Origin: Tretioscincus oriximinensis | Taxonomy: Eukaryota > Chordata > Lepidosauria > Squamata > Gymnophthalmidae | Assembly: GCA_022410635.1 (NCBI GenBank) | Contig: JAJVDF010000257.1 | Span: forward strand, 827,139-891,138 | Direction: 5' to 3' | DNA length: 64,000 nt | Part shown: one piece after another, positions 46,109 through 59,359 of the stretch | Position numbering within the stretch: the stretch's first letter is position 1 | How the letters are laid out: each line of letters begins with the position of its first letter | Made by a program: the position numbers and the translations under genes | The notes under the pieces: generated by a model | Databases searched by the model: none | Seen by the model: only the letters and a program-made list of their open reading frames with translations | What the model was told of the DNA's origin: nothing

Positions 46109-47884
46109 TGCCTTAGGGACACAGAAATGCAGAAGACAAAAGAGACTAGCAAAATACAGTTTTGCAAATTTTATCTTTCAAGATCAGCTTAGAAACCTTG
46201 CCCTACTGATTCTGCACAAGGATCTCTCCCATTTTAAGATCATAGGTGGCTGATGGACCAAGTTCAATGCCAACAGTGCTCTTTATTTTTAAATTATAGT
46301 CCCAGATAAAAAGCATAAACACTAAAGTCAAGCCCTGTTTTATTTAGCACTAAATAAAGCACAAAAAAAGAACTAGAATTTATCAAACTTTTTTTAGTCA
46401 AGATGTTCTCTGGGTGCCTCTAATCAGGGATGATGTGATGCCACAACCACAAAACACTCAAATTGCATTGTGAATGGGAGCAAAAAGGGAAGTTCCCGAA
46501 GAGAAAAACTTTCTTCCAACCTATTTTCCTTTTACAAAGAAAACTGTATTTTAGACCAGCCTTTTTATATGTATCTGACGCTAATGGTTGGCTTTGGAAA
46601 ACTAGAAATTGGGGAATCAGATATGCAAAAAATGCTATGTAGACTAAGACTAATTTTTAGAATGATGATAATAACAAGTTCAGTGATCCTCCCACTAAAA
46701 AACTCTACGGTCCCAGATTTTCCAGCAACCTCCATTTTTCAGATTTCATAGCTTTATCTAAAATCTGATTAATAGCCTTCATTAACATAAACTTGTTACA
46801 TTTCATGGTATTTCGAGGATAAACTTAAAATTTCATTGGTTCTTGGAACCATGTGGCACCTGGAAACTGCGCTCACACAGAATTCTGGGATTTGTAGCTA
46901 GACATGTAATCTGACGAGATTACAAGGAAATGTAACGTGAATAGAGTCTTCCCACAGAAGTCATAGGAAATAACGAGATTAGTGGAGACGGACATGCAAA
47001 TTGGGTATTCCAAATTTAAAGTCAATTCCAGACTAAAACAGAATGTGGGAAAGCAGTCTATATGGTTGATGCTGACTCATTACCGATGCTGGTTGTCCAT
47101 GGAAGATGAAATTCAACAATCTTTAGAGAGCCACTTGTTTTACATACTTGTGCTAAATGGATGAAGGATCCAACATAACAAAAGGCAGCTTTGAGTATTA
47201 TTTTTTAAAAGGAATCTTAGCAAGTTATTCTACCTGCAGAAATTCTCTCAATTATAGTATATAATAATTAAAGTATGCAGCAGCTTTCTTCCCTCTCTCT
47301 TTTTAACTGTAGCTGAAGTCGTCAGTCTAATATGCATTTAGGAATTCTTAAGCCAATTGATATCAACAGTCTCAAGCATAGATAACTCCTTGTTGGATTA
47401 TAGCCAGTATGTCTGATTTGCGCCTTTGTAATTTGAGCCTAAAGCATCATGATTAATTTCATTTTTATCATATTATATTGCTCCTTGTTTCGGAACAAAG
47501 CACTCCATAAAATAGATACTGACCAATATTTGCAGCTTTACACTTTTAATCTTTGGTCAGCTTGTGATGTAAGAATACTATTTTCCATTTTTGTTCATTA
47601 AAAAAATGTCTGCAGATACTCTACAGAATTTCTTTAGAAGAAGAATTAATGCTTTTGAAATGTGTAAGATATTTGAGAGTTCCTTCAACAGAAAAGAGAA
47701 TAAGTCAGCCAATACTAAAGGAAATCAATCCAGACTGCTCACTGGAAGGACTAATACTGAAGCTCAATTGCTTTGGTTTCAAAATGAGAAAACAGGAATC
47801 ACAGGCAAAGCCTGGATGCTAGGAAAGATTGACGGAAAAAGGAGAAGGGGATGGCTAAGGATCAGGTGGATAGTATCATGTATA
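46109..47884. other. unique noncoding stretch
   Basis: No repeat or gene is recognised. Confidence 0.5.
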
Positions 47885-47909
47885 TACATTGCTGTTAGCT
47901 TGATCTAGA
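47885..47909 (+). repeat. 25-bp inverted repeat, left arm
   Basis: Its perfect reverse complement lies at 48582-48606. The arm starts TACATTGCTGTTAGC and ends GATCTAGA. Similarity continues weakly inward (AATTGC against AGTTAC). Confidence 0.9.
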
Positions 47910-47931
47910 ATTGCTATAAAAGAGAGTGAGA

Positions 47932-48160
47932 GAGTCTGGTGTAGTGGTTAGTGCCTCAGATTCTTCTCTAGAAGTCTCCCAGTTCAATTCTGGACCCCTC
48001 CACAAAAGCCAACTGGCTGACCACATTAGAGCTCTCTCAACTCCACCTACTTCCCAAGGTGTCTGTTGTGAAGAGAAGAACAGAAGGTTATGTAAGCCAC
48101 TTTGATTCCTGCCAGGATGAGAAAAGTGGAGTATAACAACCAACTCTTCTTCTTCCTATC
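47932..48160 (+). mobile_element. Sauria-type SINE
   Basis: The head GAGTCTGGTGTAGTGGTTAG and a B-box relative CAGTTCAATTCTGG are followed by AAAGCCAACTGGCTGACC, CTCTCAACTCCACCTACTTC, GTAAGCCACTTTGATTCCTG, GAAAAGTGGAGTATAAC and a short CTTCTTCTTC end. It lies inside the inverted-repeat pair. Confidence 0.88.
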
Positions 48161-48581
48161 TTCATGGAGACAACCAACTTCAGGAGGGAGGACAGGACAG
48201 AAAGACCTAATGTGTTATATTCTATGGGGTTATAAAAAGTTGGACATAATTAACAACTGAAGAACAATCATTGTTGCTTGTTTCTCCCCTAGCCCCCATA
48301 GCATAATTGTTATTCTATGTTATGTTGCTATATAATTGTGAGGCAAAGAGCAATAATTGTTTTCCAAACCCATTGTTCCAAGTATCAGAAAAATGGATCA
48401 GGCTAGGATTACACACACAAATAAAAAACATGACAGGAATTTTGCAACTTTAATAACTGTGGGGAAGAGGAACGTCCACCAGAGTGCAGCTTATAATGCC
48501 TGTAGCATCTAGTGAAAAAAGAATCCTTTTCCACACCCATTAAAGCCACATGGCACCAGTATCTTATTTCCCCCCAGTAAC

Positions 48582-48606
48582 TCTAGATCAAGCTAACAGC
48601 AATGTA
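48582..48606 (-). repeat. 25-bp inverted repeat, right arm
   Basis: It is the exact reverse complement of 47885-47909. No 8-bp or TA duplication was recognised outside the arms. Confidence 0.9.
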
Positions 48607-50861
48607 AAACTTGGTGTTTTTCAATATGCTCTTATTAATGTTTTAATTTGTTTTTAACTTTTAAAAACTCCTTAATGTTGGTTTTGTACGGATTCCCTCT
48701 ATTCAGCAGTTCTACCTAGCACATTTTCCCCACTATCTCTTTCTTAGTCGTTCAGGGGTTTACAGTGGCTCCAGACATCCATTACTCTTGACTATACAGT
48801 CAAGGTAGCAGCCCTTTAAGTTGCTTCTTGGGTATATCCTACATCCTCCGTCTTGAGATTTCACAACTTTCATCGTCCTTCTCTAGCTGAAGACAGAGAG
48901 GAAAGAGGGAGCTGCAGAAGGCAAAACCTACATACCAGATGCCAGATACATACCATTTGCATTAAACTGTATTTGTCTTTCTGGTCCTCCAACCCCTGAG
49001 CTCCAATATCAGTTTAACATACCAGGGACTTAGAAGGGCTTTGCAAAAATGCTCTGTTTTTTAAAGGGTAAAAAATAGGCCTTCACCAGGAATGAACACA
49101 TCACTTGAGTCCTGGCAGCTGGAATCTTATTGGTCCACATATCACTTCCTGTCTTTAGATTTAACTGCACTGGTCATAAAGCTAAAACAAAACAAAATCT
49201 ACAAATTTTGATTTACTTCAGGAGGATAAGGTCTTATGGCACCACATACATATATGATTATTTTATATCCTTTCCTTTTTCATATCAAATATTGTAACAT
49301 CAAAAATAGTAAGAAAATGGAGAGCCATTACTGAGTACCAAATATTATTATATTTGTGTTTTCATTCAAGAAGTCTTAATCCATATATCGTTTACCTATA
49401 GCATTATACTTGGTTATTCCTGTCTGGAATAATTAATTCTGAAATATCCATACTATAGCTGAATAAATAAATGATGTCGTGGTGTAGCTGTAGAGAAAAG
49501 TGAGCTTGACGAACCTTTAGTATATAGACAAACCCCAGATGCCACCTGGCAAAACCCAACTTACTAGTAATTCCTATTTCAAAACATTCAAGCAGCACTG
49601 AACTAGGTGGAGTGAATTATAATTCCATATCTTTGTTGCCATTGAATTTATGTAACTGCTAGACCGGAAAAATAAAAAGGGCCTGAAGTGCTTTGAAGAT
49701 TGTTTGGCAACATCTCAGCAATGTTGAGAGCAAAATAAATGAACTTCCACCCATATAGGTCAGACATTACCTAATTGATAAAGAGCTGTTATGGACCTTT
49801 AATGTGAGATTTCCAGTATGTGCAAAACACAATCATGTTCTGTTCCCTTTCAGTATGACATCATTCTGATAAATCCCTCCCATCCACTCTGCTGGCTGAG
49901 TGCTTCCTTCCCATCTGTGATAAAATGAAGCGAAAGAAAATTATCATTAACAAAGTTGAATCTTTTTTGCTGCTTTCTTTCTTGAGTCTTAGAGATTCCA
50001 ATCATGGCAGAAGCATTCCTGTGGACCGTAAAATCAACCGAAGCTCAGATTTTGAGAATTACATTTTCAATCAAGCAGAACATGCCAAGGAATCTCATCC
50101 ATCGGTTCACCATGCTAATGTCTCATGCTTTCCTGCGTTCCTTAGTTTGCATTGAAAATTTATTGTAATCAAAATTATTTCTCTAAAGTCACTTCTTTTC
50201 TTAGCTCCCTCTACCAGCATGTCCTTCTTCTGCCAAATATGTCTTTATTAATTAATTTAATTAATTCATTATTTTATTTATTCTCTTATATCGTGCTAAA
50301 CAGGAAAATCTCAATAAATCAGAGTACAGTATAGCAACAGTGATTGAAAGTAGAAAGGAAGCTGTATCTTCAACCAAAGAATGGCATCTTCAATCATTTT
50401 CTGAAGATCTGTAATGAAAAAGGTCAAGGGGGAGACTATTCCAAAGACTATTTAGAGATAATAGAACCAAAATTTTGGTTTTAGTTTAGGGGGTGTTTCT
50501 CACAATGATATAATGAGCTTGGTGATAAAGGTGGGATACACACACACACATGGGATCCACCTGGAAAAAGCTCCCTTTTTGCAAGAGGAGAACTTGCTGA
50601 TGTTTTCCAACATCACCATGAAATCTCTCTCCTTCCAGAGAGAAACTGCACTACACAATTGCAGGTGGGTGACATGCACAGTATCAACTCCCCCCATCCT
50701 CATGTGTTTCCTCTCACTAGCTCTGCATGGATTTTTAAAGCCCATTTCAAGTTTGTAGTGTGGAAGGGACCAAAATGTCTGCAGCAAGAAGATTCAGCAA
50801 ATCCCCACAGGGATTTGAGAGAGTCATTACCATAACACGATACTTTATGTTCCATTTCAAT
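48607..50861. other. unique noncoding stretch
   Basis: No repeat or gene is recognised. There is a short CA run near 50538. Confidence 0.5.
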
Positions 50862-51172
50862 AAGAAGAAGAAGAAGAAGAACTGGATTCTTATACCTCGC
50901 TTTTCTCACCTTTCAAAGGGACTCAAAGCGGCTTACAAGGATATATTTTGCCCGAAGGCTCACATTCTATCTTCCCCACCAGGCTCTGGTGGTTCCCATG
51001 TATCTACTTGCAGTCAGTTGCAATTTCTTGCAATTCATGCTTTTGAATAGCTGGGTTGGCTAGAGCTGCAGGCTAGTGGAAGGTGCTCACCCCTCCCCAC
51101 ATCTCACACAGGGCTTCAAAATCTTATTTCCCAGCTGAGAGACGGATTCCTTAGCAACTGAGCTATCCATGC
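50862..51172 (-). mobile_element. GAA-tailed SINE (copy 7), full length
   Basis: It has a short GAAGAAGAAGAA tail, then CTTATACCTCGCTTTTCTCA, CAAAGCGGCTTACAAGGATA, TCTTCCCCACCAGGCTCTGG, CAGTCAGTTGCAATTTCTTG, CTCACCCCTCCCCACATC, GGGCTTCAAAATC (B-box relative) and CTTAGCAACTGAGCTATCC (A box TAGCTCAGTTG on the minus strand). It is the best reference copy of the family. Confidence 0.93.
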
Positions 51173-51594
51173 TTGCAATAACTAGTGTGGATTTTCTTCT
51201 CCTTCTTATACAGTTAGCATCCAAAATTAATGAGTTTTTGTGCCTAAGTAAAGTTCCGGTCATGTTTCCTGGCTATTCCAACTGACCATTCCATAATCGA
51301 TTGCCAAGCCCAGCTGATGCCTATGCATGGAGGCATATTTTCCAGCCTCTCATGAGCCATACATGCCAGCAAGTCCCATTCATTTGGCTTGTAGCAGAAT
51401 CATCAGATTGAAACTCTGTAGTCAAAATCTGCAACTCTGTCAAAACTCTTTCCCCCTTCCTCAAGGCAGCAGTACAGGTTTCCAGCTATATCAACTAGGC
51501 AGTGGAGCCATGAACATACGTCCAAAAGAACATTTTATTTTGCTTAAAGCAGAATAGTACTCACATTAAATTAGTGCATATCTACAAGAATGTT
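51173..51594. other. unique noncoding stretch
   Basis: No repeat or gene is recognised. Confidence 0.45.
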
Positions 51595-52292
51595 CTTATC
51601 ATGTTGTTTTGCCTCTTTATAAATCTGTGGTGAGGCCACATTTGGAATACTGTGCTCAATTCTGGTCACCACATCTCAAGAGGGATATTGTAGAACTAGA
51701 GAAGGTGCAGAAAAGAGCAACAAGGATGATCAAGGGTCTGAAGCACCTGCCTTCTGAAGTCAGACTGCAATGTCTGGGCCTCTTCAGCCTCGAAAGGCGA
51801 CGTTTGAGAGGTGATATGATTGAAGTGTACAAAATCCTGCATGGGGTGGATAGGGTGAATAGAGAAAAAATTGTTTTCTCTATCATACAACACTAGGACC
51901 AGGGGGCACTCCTTAAAGCTGATGTGCAGAAAAGTGAGAACAGACAAAGGAAAGTATTTTTTCGCCCAGAAGGTCATTGGCCTGTGGAATTTATTTCCTG
52001 AAGAGATAGTGGTAGCCAACAGCTTGGATAGCTTCAAGACAGGACTAGACAGGTTTATGGACACCAAGGGTATAAATGGGTACTAGGACGGATGTCTGCA
52101 TGTTGCCTCCGGAATGGAGCACCAGGCAGGACTCCTGAAATGCCATTTGCAGGGAGTCATGAGCAGGTACATATTTTGCTTTCCTCTGTTCAGACTGCCC
52201 AAGTGCATCTGGTGGGCTTCTGTGTGAGACAGAACGCTGGACTAGATGGGCTGTGGCCTGATCCAGTATGGCTCTTCTTATGTTCTTATGTA
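51595..52292 (+). pseudogene. CR1-type LINE 3' end
   Basis: Frame 51609-51896 encodes [53 protein letters not shown], the C-terminal end of a CR1 reverse transcriptase protein. Next come the 3' UTR-like segment (GTATTTTTTCGCCCAGAAGG, TGTGGAATTTATTTCCTGAA) and the end CTTCTTATGTTCTTATG. It is 5'-truncated, and its last frame is nearly intact for about 95 codons. It matches 15186-15722. Confidence 0.92.
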
Positions 52293-53617
52293 CATGCAGA
52301 GTGGGTTCTTGAGCAAACTCCACTCTGACACAGTGTGGCTGTGCAAACAGAGCATGGCAAAAGCATTTCCCATTTTTCCTCCTACTGAGAAAGCAGCCAG
52401 AACGATTCACTTGCAAACCTCTTTTAAAAGGTCAGGTTAAGCCATTGCTTTGGCACCTTATCCTGGTCTACACCTTTTTCCAATGAGGATAAAGTGTCCT
52501 AGGAAGAGTCTAGACCTGCCCCATTCCAAACTAGTTCACAGAAGGCAGGCCTCTATACCCTTCCTCTACTGAGCTTATGGTAAGTGCGGAAAGGGCCTTT
52601 ATCTGAAGAGCTGTTTGCATATGGATCACAAAGATATAGAAAAATCCATCATTGTAAGGCCAGTACAGACTACTAGCATAGAAAGGGGATTTTTTTGTTC
52701 TGCTTACACGTTAAATCAGTTTCTTTTGACCGATGCAGGAGCAGAGAGGAAGTAAGAAATACAAACAAGATTTTATTTTCGTATCTTGCTCACTTGACGG
52801 GAACATGGCTATAATTCCAGAGAGAATAAACATACACAAAGGCTAATCTTCCCACTCCGGAGGACAGTTTGTTGAAATTAGTGAAGGGATGCAGACACTG
52901 CAGAGACTGCCTGATAAGAGTTATAAGCATTTGGTTTGTTAGTATAAAAGAGAGTGAGCATAACTTTACTGTCTCCACCGATTTCTAAAACACAACATTC
53001 CCTCTTACAGATATTGCAAATCTCTGCCTACTATATTTATGTTCGAAGGTTGGGTACCCGGTAGAGGATATGCTAGATCTTATTTAGTGACATTTGTTGT
53101 CCAACTGTCGGCAGTATTGTGAGAAGAATGCAAATCACATCATGATTCAACAGAATGCCAACGTTCTGCAAAGACCGAAAAAATGCATATGAAATTCACT
53201 GCTAAGTATAGAAAGGAAAGCTCTGTGTTTTAAAGTTCCTTACATCAGAAAACATGAAATAGTTGCAAATATCTAATTAGTTTTCCTATCACCCTCTACT
53301 GCCATCTTTGCCACCAGAAATGCAACGCAAAATGAATATTGCATTTAATTTATCTACTGAATCAATATTTTACAGAGTTATCCATACTACGTATTTTTCT
53401 GCCTTTGACGGCGTCTTCAAATCAAGGAGGCTTAAGTAAGAACAAGTATTATTCCCAATGGAAATCAGCACCCTTCAAATCCTGAATAAATGGTGCCTTT
53501 TTGCATAGAAGCACAGGCTACACCCAGGACATAAAACCATATAATATATATATATATGTAAAATAAAACTGGGAAACTCATACAGAAGGAAAACTTTCTT
53601 ACTTGGCCCAGCCCCAA
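52293..53617. other. unique noncoding stretch
   Basis: No repeat or gene is recognised. An AT dinucleotide run lies near 53541. Confidence 0.5.
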
Positions 53618-53699
53618 CCCTTTTTGGTCACATGACATCTGGCCCCGCCCAATTACATGTGGTGCTCGGGGCACCAGAAGTCATGTGATCAAAAAGGGG
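53618..53699. repeat. 26-bp inverted repeat (hairpin)
   Basis: CCCTTTTTGGTCACATGACA-TCTGG pairs with CCAGAAGTCATGTGATCAAA-AAGGG, with two mismatches, around a 30-bp GC-rich loop. It could be the core of an unrecognised foldback element. Confidence 0.8.
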
Positions 53700-54057
53700 C
53701 AGGTGCAGAAACAAAAAGGGGTGAGGGGGCAGAGTGGAGGGAAAAACTCATAAAATTGAATTTCTCCCTAGTACTGAAGCCTAAAATGGCCAAAAACCTC
53801 ATATATATATGGGATTCTCATACAATCTCCCATCACTGCTTAAAATTCAGGATTGTTCCAGTAGCATGTTAGGATTGCTACATGTCTCCAAGGAAATTCC
53901 AATGCAAACCTGGAATATAGGAGTTAAATCCCACAATAATACTTTTGCCAGATAAAAAATCCCTGTCATTTTGGATTTTATTTAAAAACCAATAGGGCTT
54001 AAATGATATATAAGCCTGCTTACATAATCTTCCACATTGGGAATGGTTACTATCCAA

Positions 54058-54300
54058 AGAGCCAGTTTGGTGTAGTGGTTGAGTGTTGGACTCGTACCTG
54101 GTAGCCTCCCGGTTCGATTCCCCACTCCTCCACGAAAGCCAGCTGGGTGACCTTGGGCCAGTCACAGTTCTTTGAACTCTCTCAGCCCCACCTACGCCAC
54201 AAGGTGTCTGTTGTGGAGAAAGCAACAAAAGCTATGTTGGCCACCCTGAGACCTTTGGGTATAGGGCGGGATACAGGTACAAATAAATAAATAAATAAAC
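54058..54300 (+). mobile_element. Sauria-type SINE, AAATA tail
   Basis: This is the best copy of its type: CCAGTTTGGTGTAGTGGTTG, exact B box GGTTCGATTCC (54111-54121), CACGAAAGCCAGCTGGGTGA, CCTTGGGCCAGTCACAG, CTCTCAGCCCCACCTACGCC, CCCTGAGACCTTTGGGTATA, GGGCGGGATACAGGTAC and AAATAAATAAATAAATAAAC. Confidence 0.95.
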
Positions 54301-55345
54301 AACCCAGACTAAAAATGCTGACTGCAGATGCAATGAGGACAAACATCATCCCCATCTGGTTATTTTTCACTTTGGAACTATCCAGATTTCCACTAAGGAA
54401 ATAGAAGTATCCACCCAGGAGATGCTCTAAGCTGCAGCCTTAATGCAATTTTAATACAGCGAATCTCTTTTTTATCCAACTGTGGGTAAGTCCAGCAAAG
54501 CAGATAGAAATTTTGAATTAAAAAAANTTTTTTTTCTGCGTTATATGTTTTAATTCTACCTAAATTTTAATGTAATACATTAAAAATAGATGAAAGTCAA
54601 CATTTCCCTATGGAAAATATAACTTGGCTGCAATGCTTATGAGAAGAATCACAGCATTATTCTAAGTCTGGGGATAGGAACCACACATACTTCCTATCAC
54701 ATGCTTTCTGTTTATTTATGTCAGTTCTTCACAATGGACCTATCCACATGAACTGATAGCTCTTAATGGGAGAGGAGGAAATGCTCTTATCAAGTAACTG
54801 TTTTCTTCCATAAAGCTCTGGGCATCTTCACTATAGGGGTGTGAGGTCTCCTGTGACAAAGAATCTGCATTCAAAATGCTATTAGCATTGGATCACTCTG
54901 TACTCTCGTGTATCTCATCTAAAGCTTCTTCTCTTCTTAAAATAAAATGTTCTCCTAGGGAACTATCCACCAGAAGGCTTCTTTTTTGTGTGTTTTCATT
55001 GAATATGCTGCCGTTCCATTAGAGTGTAAAGATTTTCTGAGGCCCAAACTGGTGCAATTAATATTAATGCTAATTTGCATATTCATGAAAATGCAAATCA
55101 CCCACCAACATGCATACTCCTCCAAAATCCCCGCCCGAGAAATCTGCAAAGTTTGTGAGAATTTTAGAAGTGTGTGAGAAATTTTCAAAGTATGCAAGAA
55201 ATTTTCTTTTTTATTATTTTTTACTGTTGGGATGGTGCCTTCATGAGGTGGCCCCAGTTGCCAGAGCCCCCTAGTGGTGGTACAACGATTTTATTTTTTA
55301 AAAAAATATTATTATTTTAATAAATTGCAATGGAGAAATCGCAAA
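54301..55345. other. unique noncoding stretch
   Basis: No gene or repeat is recognised. There is a local TATT/ATTT-rich patch at 55200-55330. Confidence 0.45.
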
Positions 55346-55349
55346 CCCT

Positions 55350-55415
55350 TGTCCCCCCCCCCCCCCGGGGGGGTGGAGGGGCCCCCCCCCCCCATGCGGT
55401 CATCTGGTTAGCCTA
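55350..55415. mobile_element. C/G-run block with foldback-element right end
   Basis: Long C, G and C runs are followed by GCGGTCATCTGGTTAGCCTA, the right end of the foldback element at 19434-19645. The left end was not found. Confidence 0.5.
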
Positions 55416-57000
55416 CTTTACATTCTATTCTACACAAGCAGAATAGAGTGAAACTAATACTGAATTAAAAACTTTGGCTTCAAAGGATTGTCAGGAGTAG
55501 CAATATTAGAAGGGGTAAACATTAATGGGCCAAGATAAGCAAGATGACATCATTCCCCTCTTGGTAAGGAATGCGATGAAATGGTGAGCACCAGGAAGTA
55601 GATTCTCTTACTCACTGAATTTCATCTGCACCATTATCCTACAGAAGGGCAAGGCAGTACCTGCCTTATGCAGGCATCAAGCTAAGAAAAATCCTCCTCT
55701 GGGATTGATTTTGGTATCACAGTGGTCCTCTCTTCAGACAATCAAGCAAAACCTGGGAAGTGCGGATATCCTGGATCCTGCACTTCCTCTTTCAGTTACT
55801 TGATGCCATCAGAATAACTAGTTTAAGGGCATCTGGAGCTGAATTACTGGCCATCAGAGGACCACTATGGCAGTGCTGGAGCTGGGCCTCACTACCCCAC
55901 CTTGCCCCTCCTGGCATGATCCTAAGGCCTTCATTGAGGGCCTGAATGTGCCAGGAGCTAGAAAACACCTCTGAACATTGAACCAAAGGGCACTGGATGG
56001 CTTTCTAGAGGACACCACAGGCCTTGTTATGATCCTGACAGTCTATAGCCCTTTCTGAACTGGGACCTATTGAAGATTATATCTCGGAACAGAGTCTGCC
56101 ATACACGTACTACTGTAGACTGTCCACCTTTCATTCTCAGCATTGCACTGCCAGAAGCAAAGAGAGGACATCAGCAGCACGCCTAGAAATTAGACTTGTG
56201 TCTCTTCTTTCCCATTTCTTGTGGGATGCTGCACATGCCCAGAAGTGAGACTGATATCTCCTTTCATTTCCTGCTGATGTGGAGTCTGGCGGGTAAGTAC
56301 ATTTTCCTGACCTGCATGGGGGGTGGGGGTGGGGGGCTGAAAATGTTCCAAAATTCCATATGGTTTAGCACAGTGGGCACAGTACTGGGTGTGGGATGGA
56401 ATGTTTGGAATTGTCATTCAGGAACATCTGGCGGACCACCAATTTGACATCTCTGGGCTAGCGTATCTTGGATAGAAACTTGTACCGGCATTTTATAGAT
56501 AGGACATTAACATAACCTTCTAACATATAAAGGCTAGAATCATGAAGAACTAAATAATAATTATTAAGGATTACCACATAGGATTACCACTAGGATAAAA
56601 CTTTGCACCTTTAAAAGCTAAAGAAAGGAATTTTCTATCAGGTGGATCATATTATGCCTGCAAATTTGGGAGGAAAATCCCTTTTTCACACCCATTAATA
56701 ATGGAATCCCCCCATATGAGATGAGGGAGATGCCTTCTCCCTCATGTCATACTGTAAGAAACTTCACAGCATTTATATATATTATATATTTATATATAAA
56801 TATATCCAGCCTATATTTTATTTTTCTTATTGTCAGTCTTTTTTCCTGTCAAGTTTTAAAGTAATAAAAACACCTCAAAAGAATCCAGATGAGCTACTTA
56901 TATTTAAAATATGACTGACAGAATGATAAACCCAGGTCGCATTCACATCTTATATTAGAAACACTGAATTTAGTACACGCTGTAGTATAATTATTTTGCT
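55416..57000. other. unique noncoding stretch
   Basis: No gene is recognised. A palindromic AT patch lies near 56770-56805, and a short G-run cluster near 56318-56337. Confidence 0.5.
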
Positions 57001-57590
57001 TCAATATGTGCTATTTGCATACGTGTTCGGACTGTCAAGAAATATCTTTATTTTGGAGGATAATATCTATGGAAATCAAGATGATATTAGATATTGATGC
57101 GCCATTATCAAAGGAGATATTGATCATGAATTTAATAGAAAATTTAAACCTGCAAAAGGAAACTTCGTATATTTTGAGATATTGTGTAATGGCTGGGCAT
57201 ATTGTAATTGCAAGATGATGGAAGGATAAGGCAAAATGGTCCATAGATTGCTGATACCTATCCAAATTCCTCTTCTATGATTCTTTAAGAGAAAATACTT
57301 AAAAGGGTGGGAACGGTTCCTAAAACACCATGGAGGATGAATTGGCAAAAACCTATTGCCTTTGGGTTTTTATACAACGGAAACAAACTATAGCCATGAT
57401 TTCTGAGCAGAGAAAGATTGTATAAATACTTTACTGGTACTCCTAGGAGGAGCGGGTGAGTAAAGGTTAGGGGGGGGAAGATTTCATTTTACACTGTCTA
57501 TGCATTTGTGGTCTATGCATTTGTCATGTGTCATATGTTGTCTGTCTATATGTATTTTTTTAGAAACCTTTTTTTAAGTATAACCCTTGG
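57001..57590 (+). pseudogene. L1-clade LINE 3' tail
   Basis: Plus-strand frame 57006-57218 reads CSDCQEISLFWRIISMEIKM, a gap, then YCVMAGHIVIAR and WKDKAKWSID in the next codons. It parallels the MAGHLVIVKNWKDCSKWNIQ of the L1 at 40.7-41.2 kb. The 3' UTR has the family's G-run (GGTTAGGGGGGGGAAG at about 57466). The copy is 5'-truncated. Confidence 0.75.
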
Positions 57591-59124
57591 GATAATTGTA
57601 GAATGACATTCTCAACAAACGAAGGCAACTATGAAATGCAGTATAGACCAAAAGTATGTAAGCTCTTTTCAACCCAACCAGTGAAATTAAGAACTATCCA
57701 CACCATTGGTGATTTGCAACAACCAATTAGTTGTAATTTACCCCTTCCCTTCTGTTTTGTAAGTACGGACAGAAGTTGGCCACCTTTTGAATTTCTGTTT
57801 ATAAATGCGTGACTTGATTAAATAGTTAAGAAGAGAGAATGTATGAGAGACAGGAATGTGAAGGCAGTGTGAGACATTTCACATTCTAGTGGCTCCATGT
57901 CTTGGGTTCTTATCTGTTCTCTCAAAGCTTTACCACAACAGTGAGTGAACAAAATCTCCAAAGTGTTGCTGTCTCCATACTGTTACAGAGGCAAAAATAA
58001 AATAACATCTGTTTCATGGGAAAAGGGCTTTATGAGGCATGGAATAATGTAGTCAGTCTTCCTGTAATTTTTTTTACCAGGAATGATCTCATATCTGTTG
58101 CGTTTCCAAAACTGGTGGTTGAAAAAGCAAGTAGATATGAGAAGAAACAAGGAACTTATACAAGTAGAAAGCTACAGTCTTTTTCAAATAAGCTCAGTTT
58201 TTTCAAAATTTGTCTACAGCCAAGATCAGTTGGATGACACCAACTTACAATAATGTTCAGATGGATCTTGGTCCTCATTCTATAATGCAGATTTATGGTA
58301 TTAGTTGTGATTTAGGCAGACTAATAAATTTGTGCCTCATTTTCAGGCAGTAACTCAAATAATTTTATTTCTATAAACATGTTAAGTCCACTTTCTATTC
58401 CACAACCCCAACACAGTTCAGAGCAGACCAAATGTCCCCAAAGAAAAGAAAAAAACATGCACAAAATGTACAAATAACAACCTAAGGGAACTAACATGAT
58501 CATCTTGCATCAAATACCAATAGCAGCTGCCAAGGACCAGCTATCAACTAATCTCAGCCAAATAACATTATTCTAACAGTTCTTTGCACAACGTACAATA
58601 GTTGCTGCTTATGATAGGAGCAATAGAAGAAAATAGCTATTGCTTATATGTCTCCTTTTGGCAATAGAAACTTTTTCACAGTCTGCAGTACGGAGTGAAG
58701 GAACCAGATGTCCAAAGTCGTTTTGTACACAGAATTAGTAACATAGGAGACCTCATCTTGAAGTAAATTGGGGTGGTTACTAGAGCTTAGACTGCAGCAG
58801 ACAGGGTCCTTGTGCTCTAGATTTCTATGGCACAGGAAGCAGAACAGAAAACACACATAAAGCAGTGATGGTTAGTTGTATGGGGTGAAGGGACCTCTGG
58901 TTTCTATAAACCAAAAATAGCTTTGATGTGATGTGGAAATAAGGTAAATTTGCCAGTTTTTGTACATGAAAGGCTGAAGGGGAAATATTTCACCCTTCCA
59001 CTTATCTTTGGCCAGTTTGGGCCACAATGACAAGCAATGAGAAAACAACTTAGGCTCCGTCCCCACTGAGCCTTCTTCTTGGCTATATCTCAGAATAGGA
59101 ATGTGCCATCTACATGCTAGTGTA
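57591..59124. other. unique noncoding stretch
   Basis: No repeat or gene is recognised. Confidence 0.5.
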
Positions 59125-59345
59125 GGCTATGGCAGGCCCCAAATCAGAAGGAGGAAAAATCCTGTCTTCCATGAATTTATCTAACCCTATTTTGAAGCTA
59201 TCCAGGATGCTAGCTATCACCACCTCTTCTGGAAGTGAATTCCATATATTAATGACCCTCTGGATGAAAAAATACTTTCCCTTCTTCTATCAAAAATTAA
59301 GGGTCCATCTCTGTCGGGGTTCTCTATTAGGAATATATTAATAGC
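59125..59345 (-). mobile_element. CR1-like 3' fragment, minus strand
   Basis: The reverse complement reads TTTTTTCATCCAGAGGGTCA, GGAATTCACTTCCAGAAGAG, GATAGCTTCAAAATAGGGTT, the CR1 3' text. It faces a plus-strand fragment next to it. Confidence 0.75.
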
Positions 59346-59359
59346 GAGGCAAACTATGT

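Noticed and set aside
54111..54121. Exact B box as a sign of a true tRNA gene
   Set aside because: The flanks do not form a tRNA cloverleaf, and the rest matches the Sauria-type SINE body and tail.
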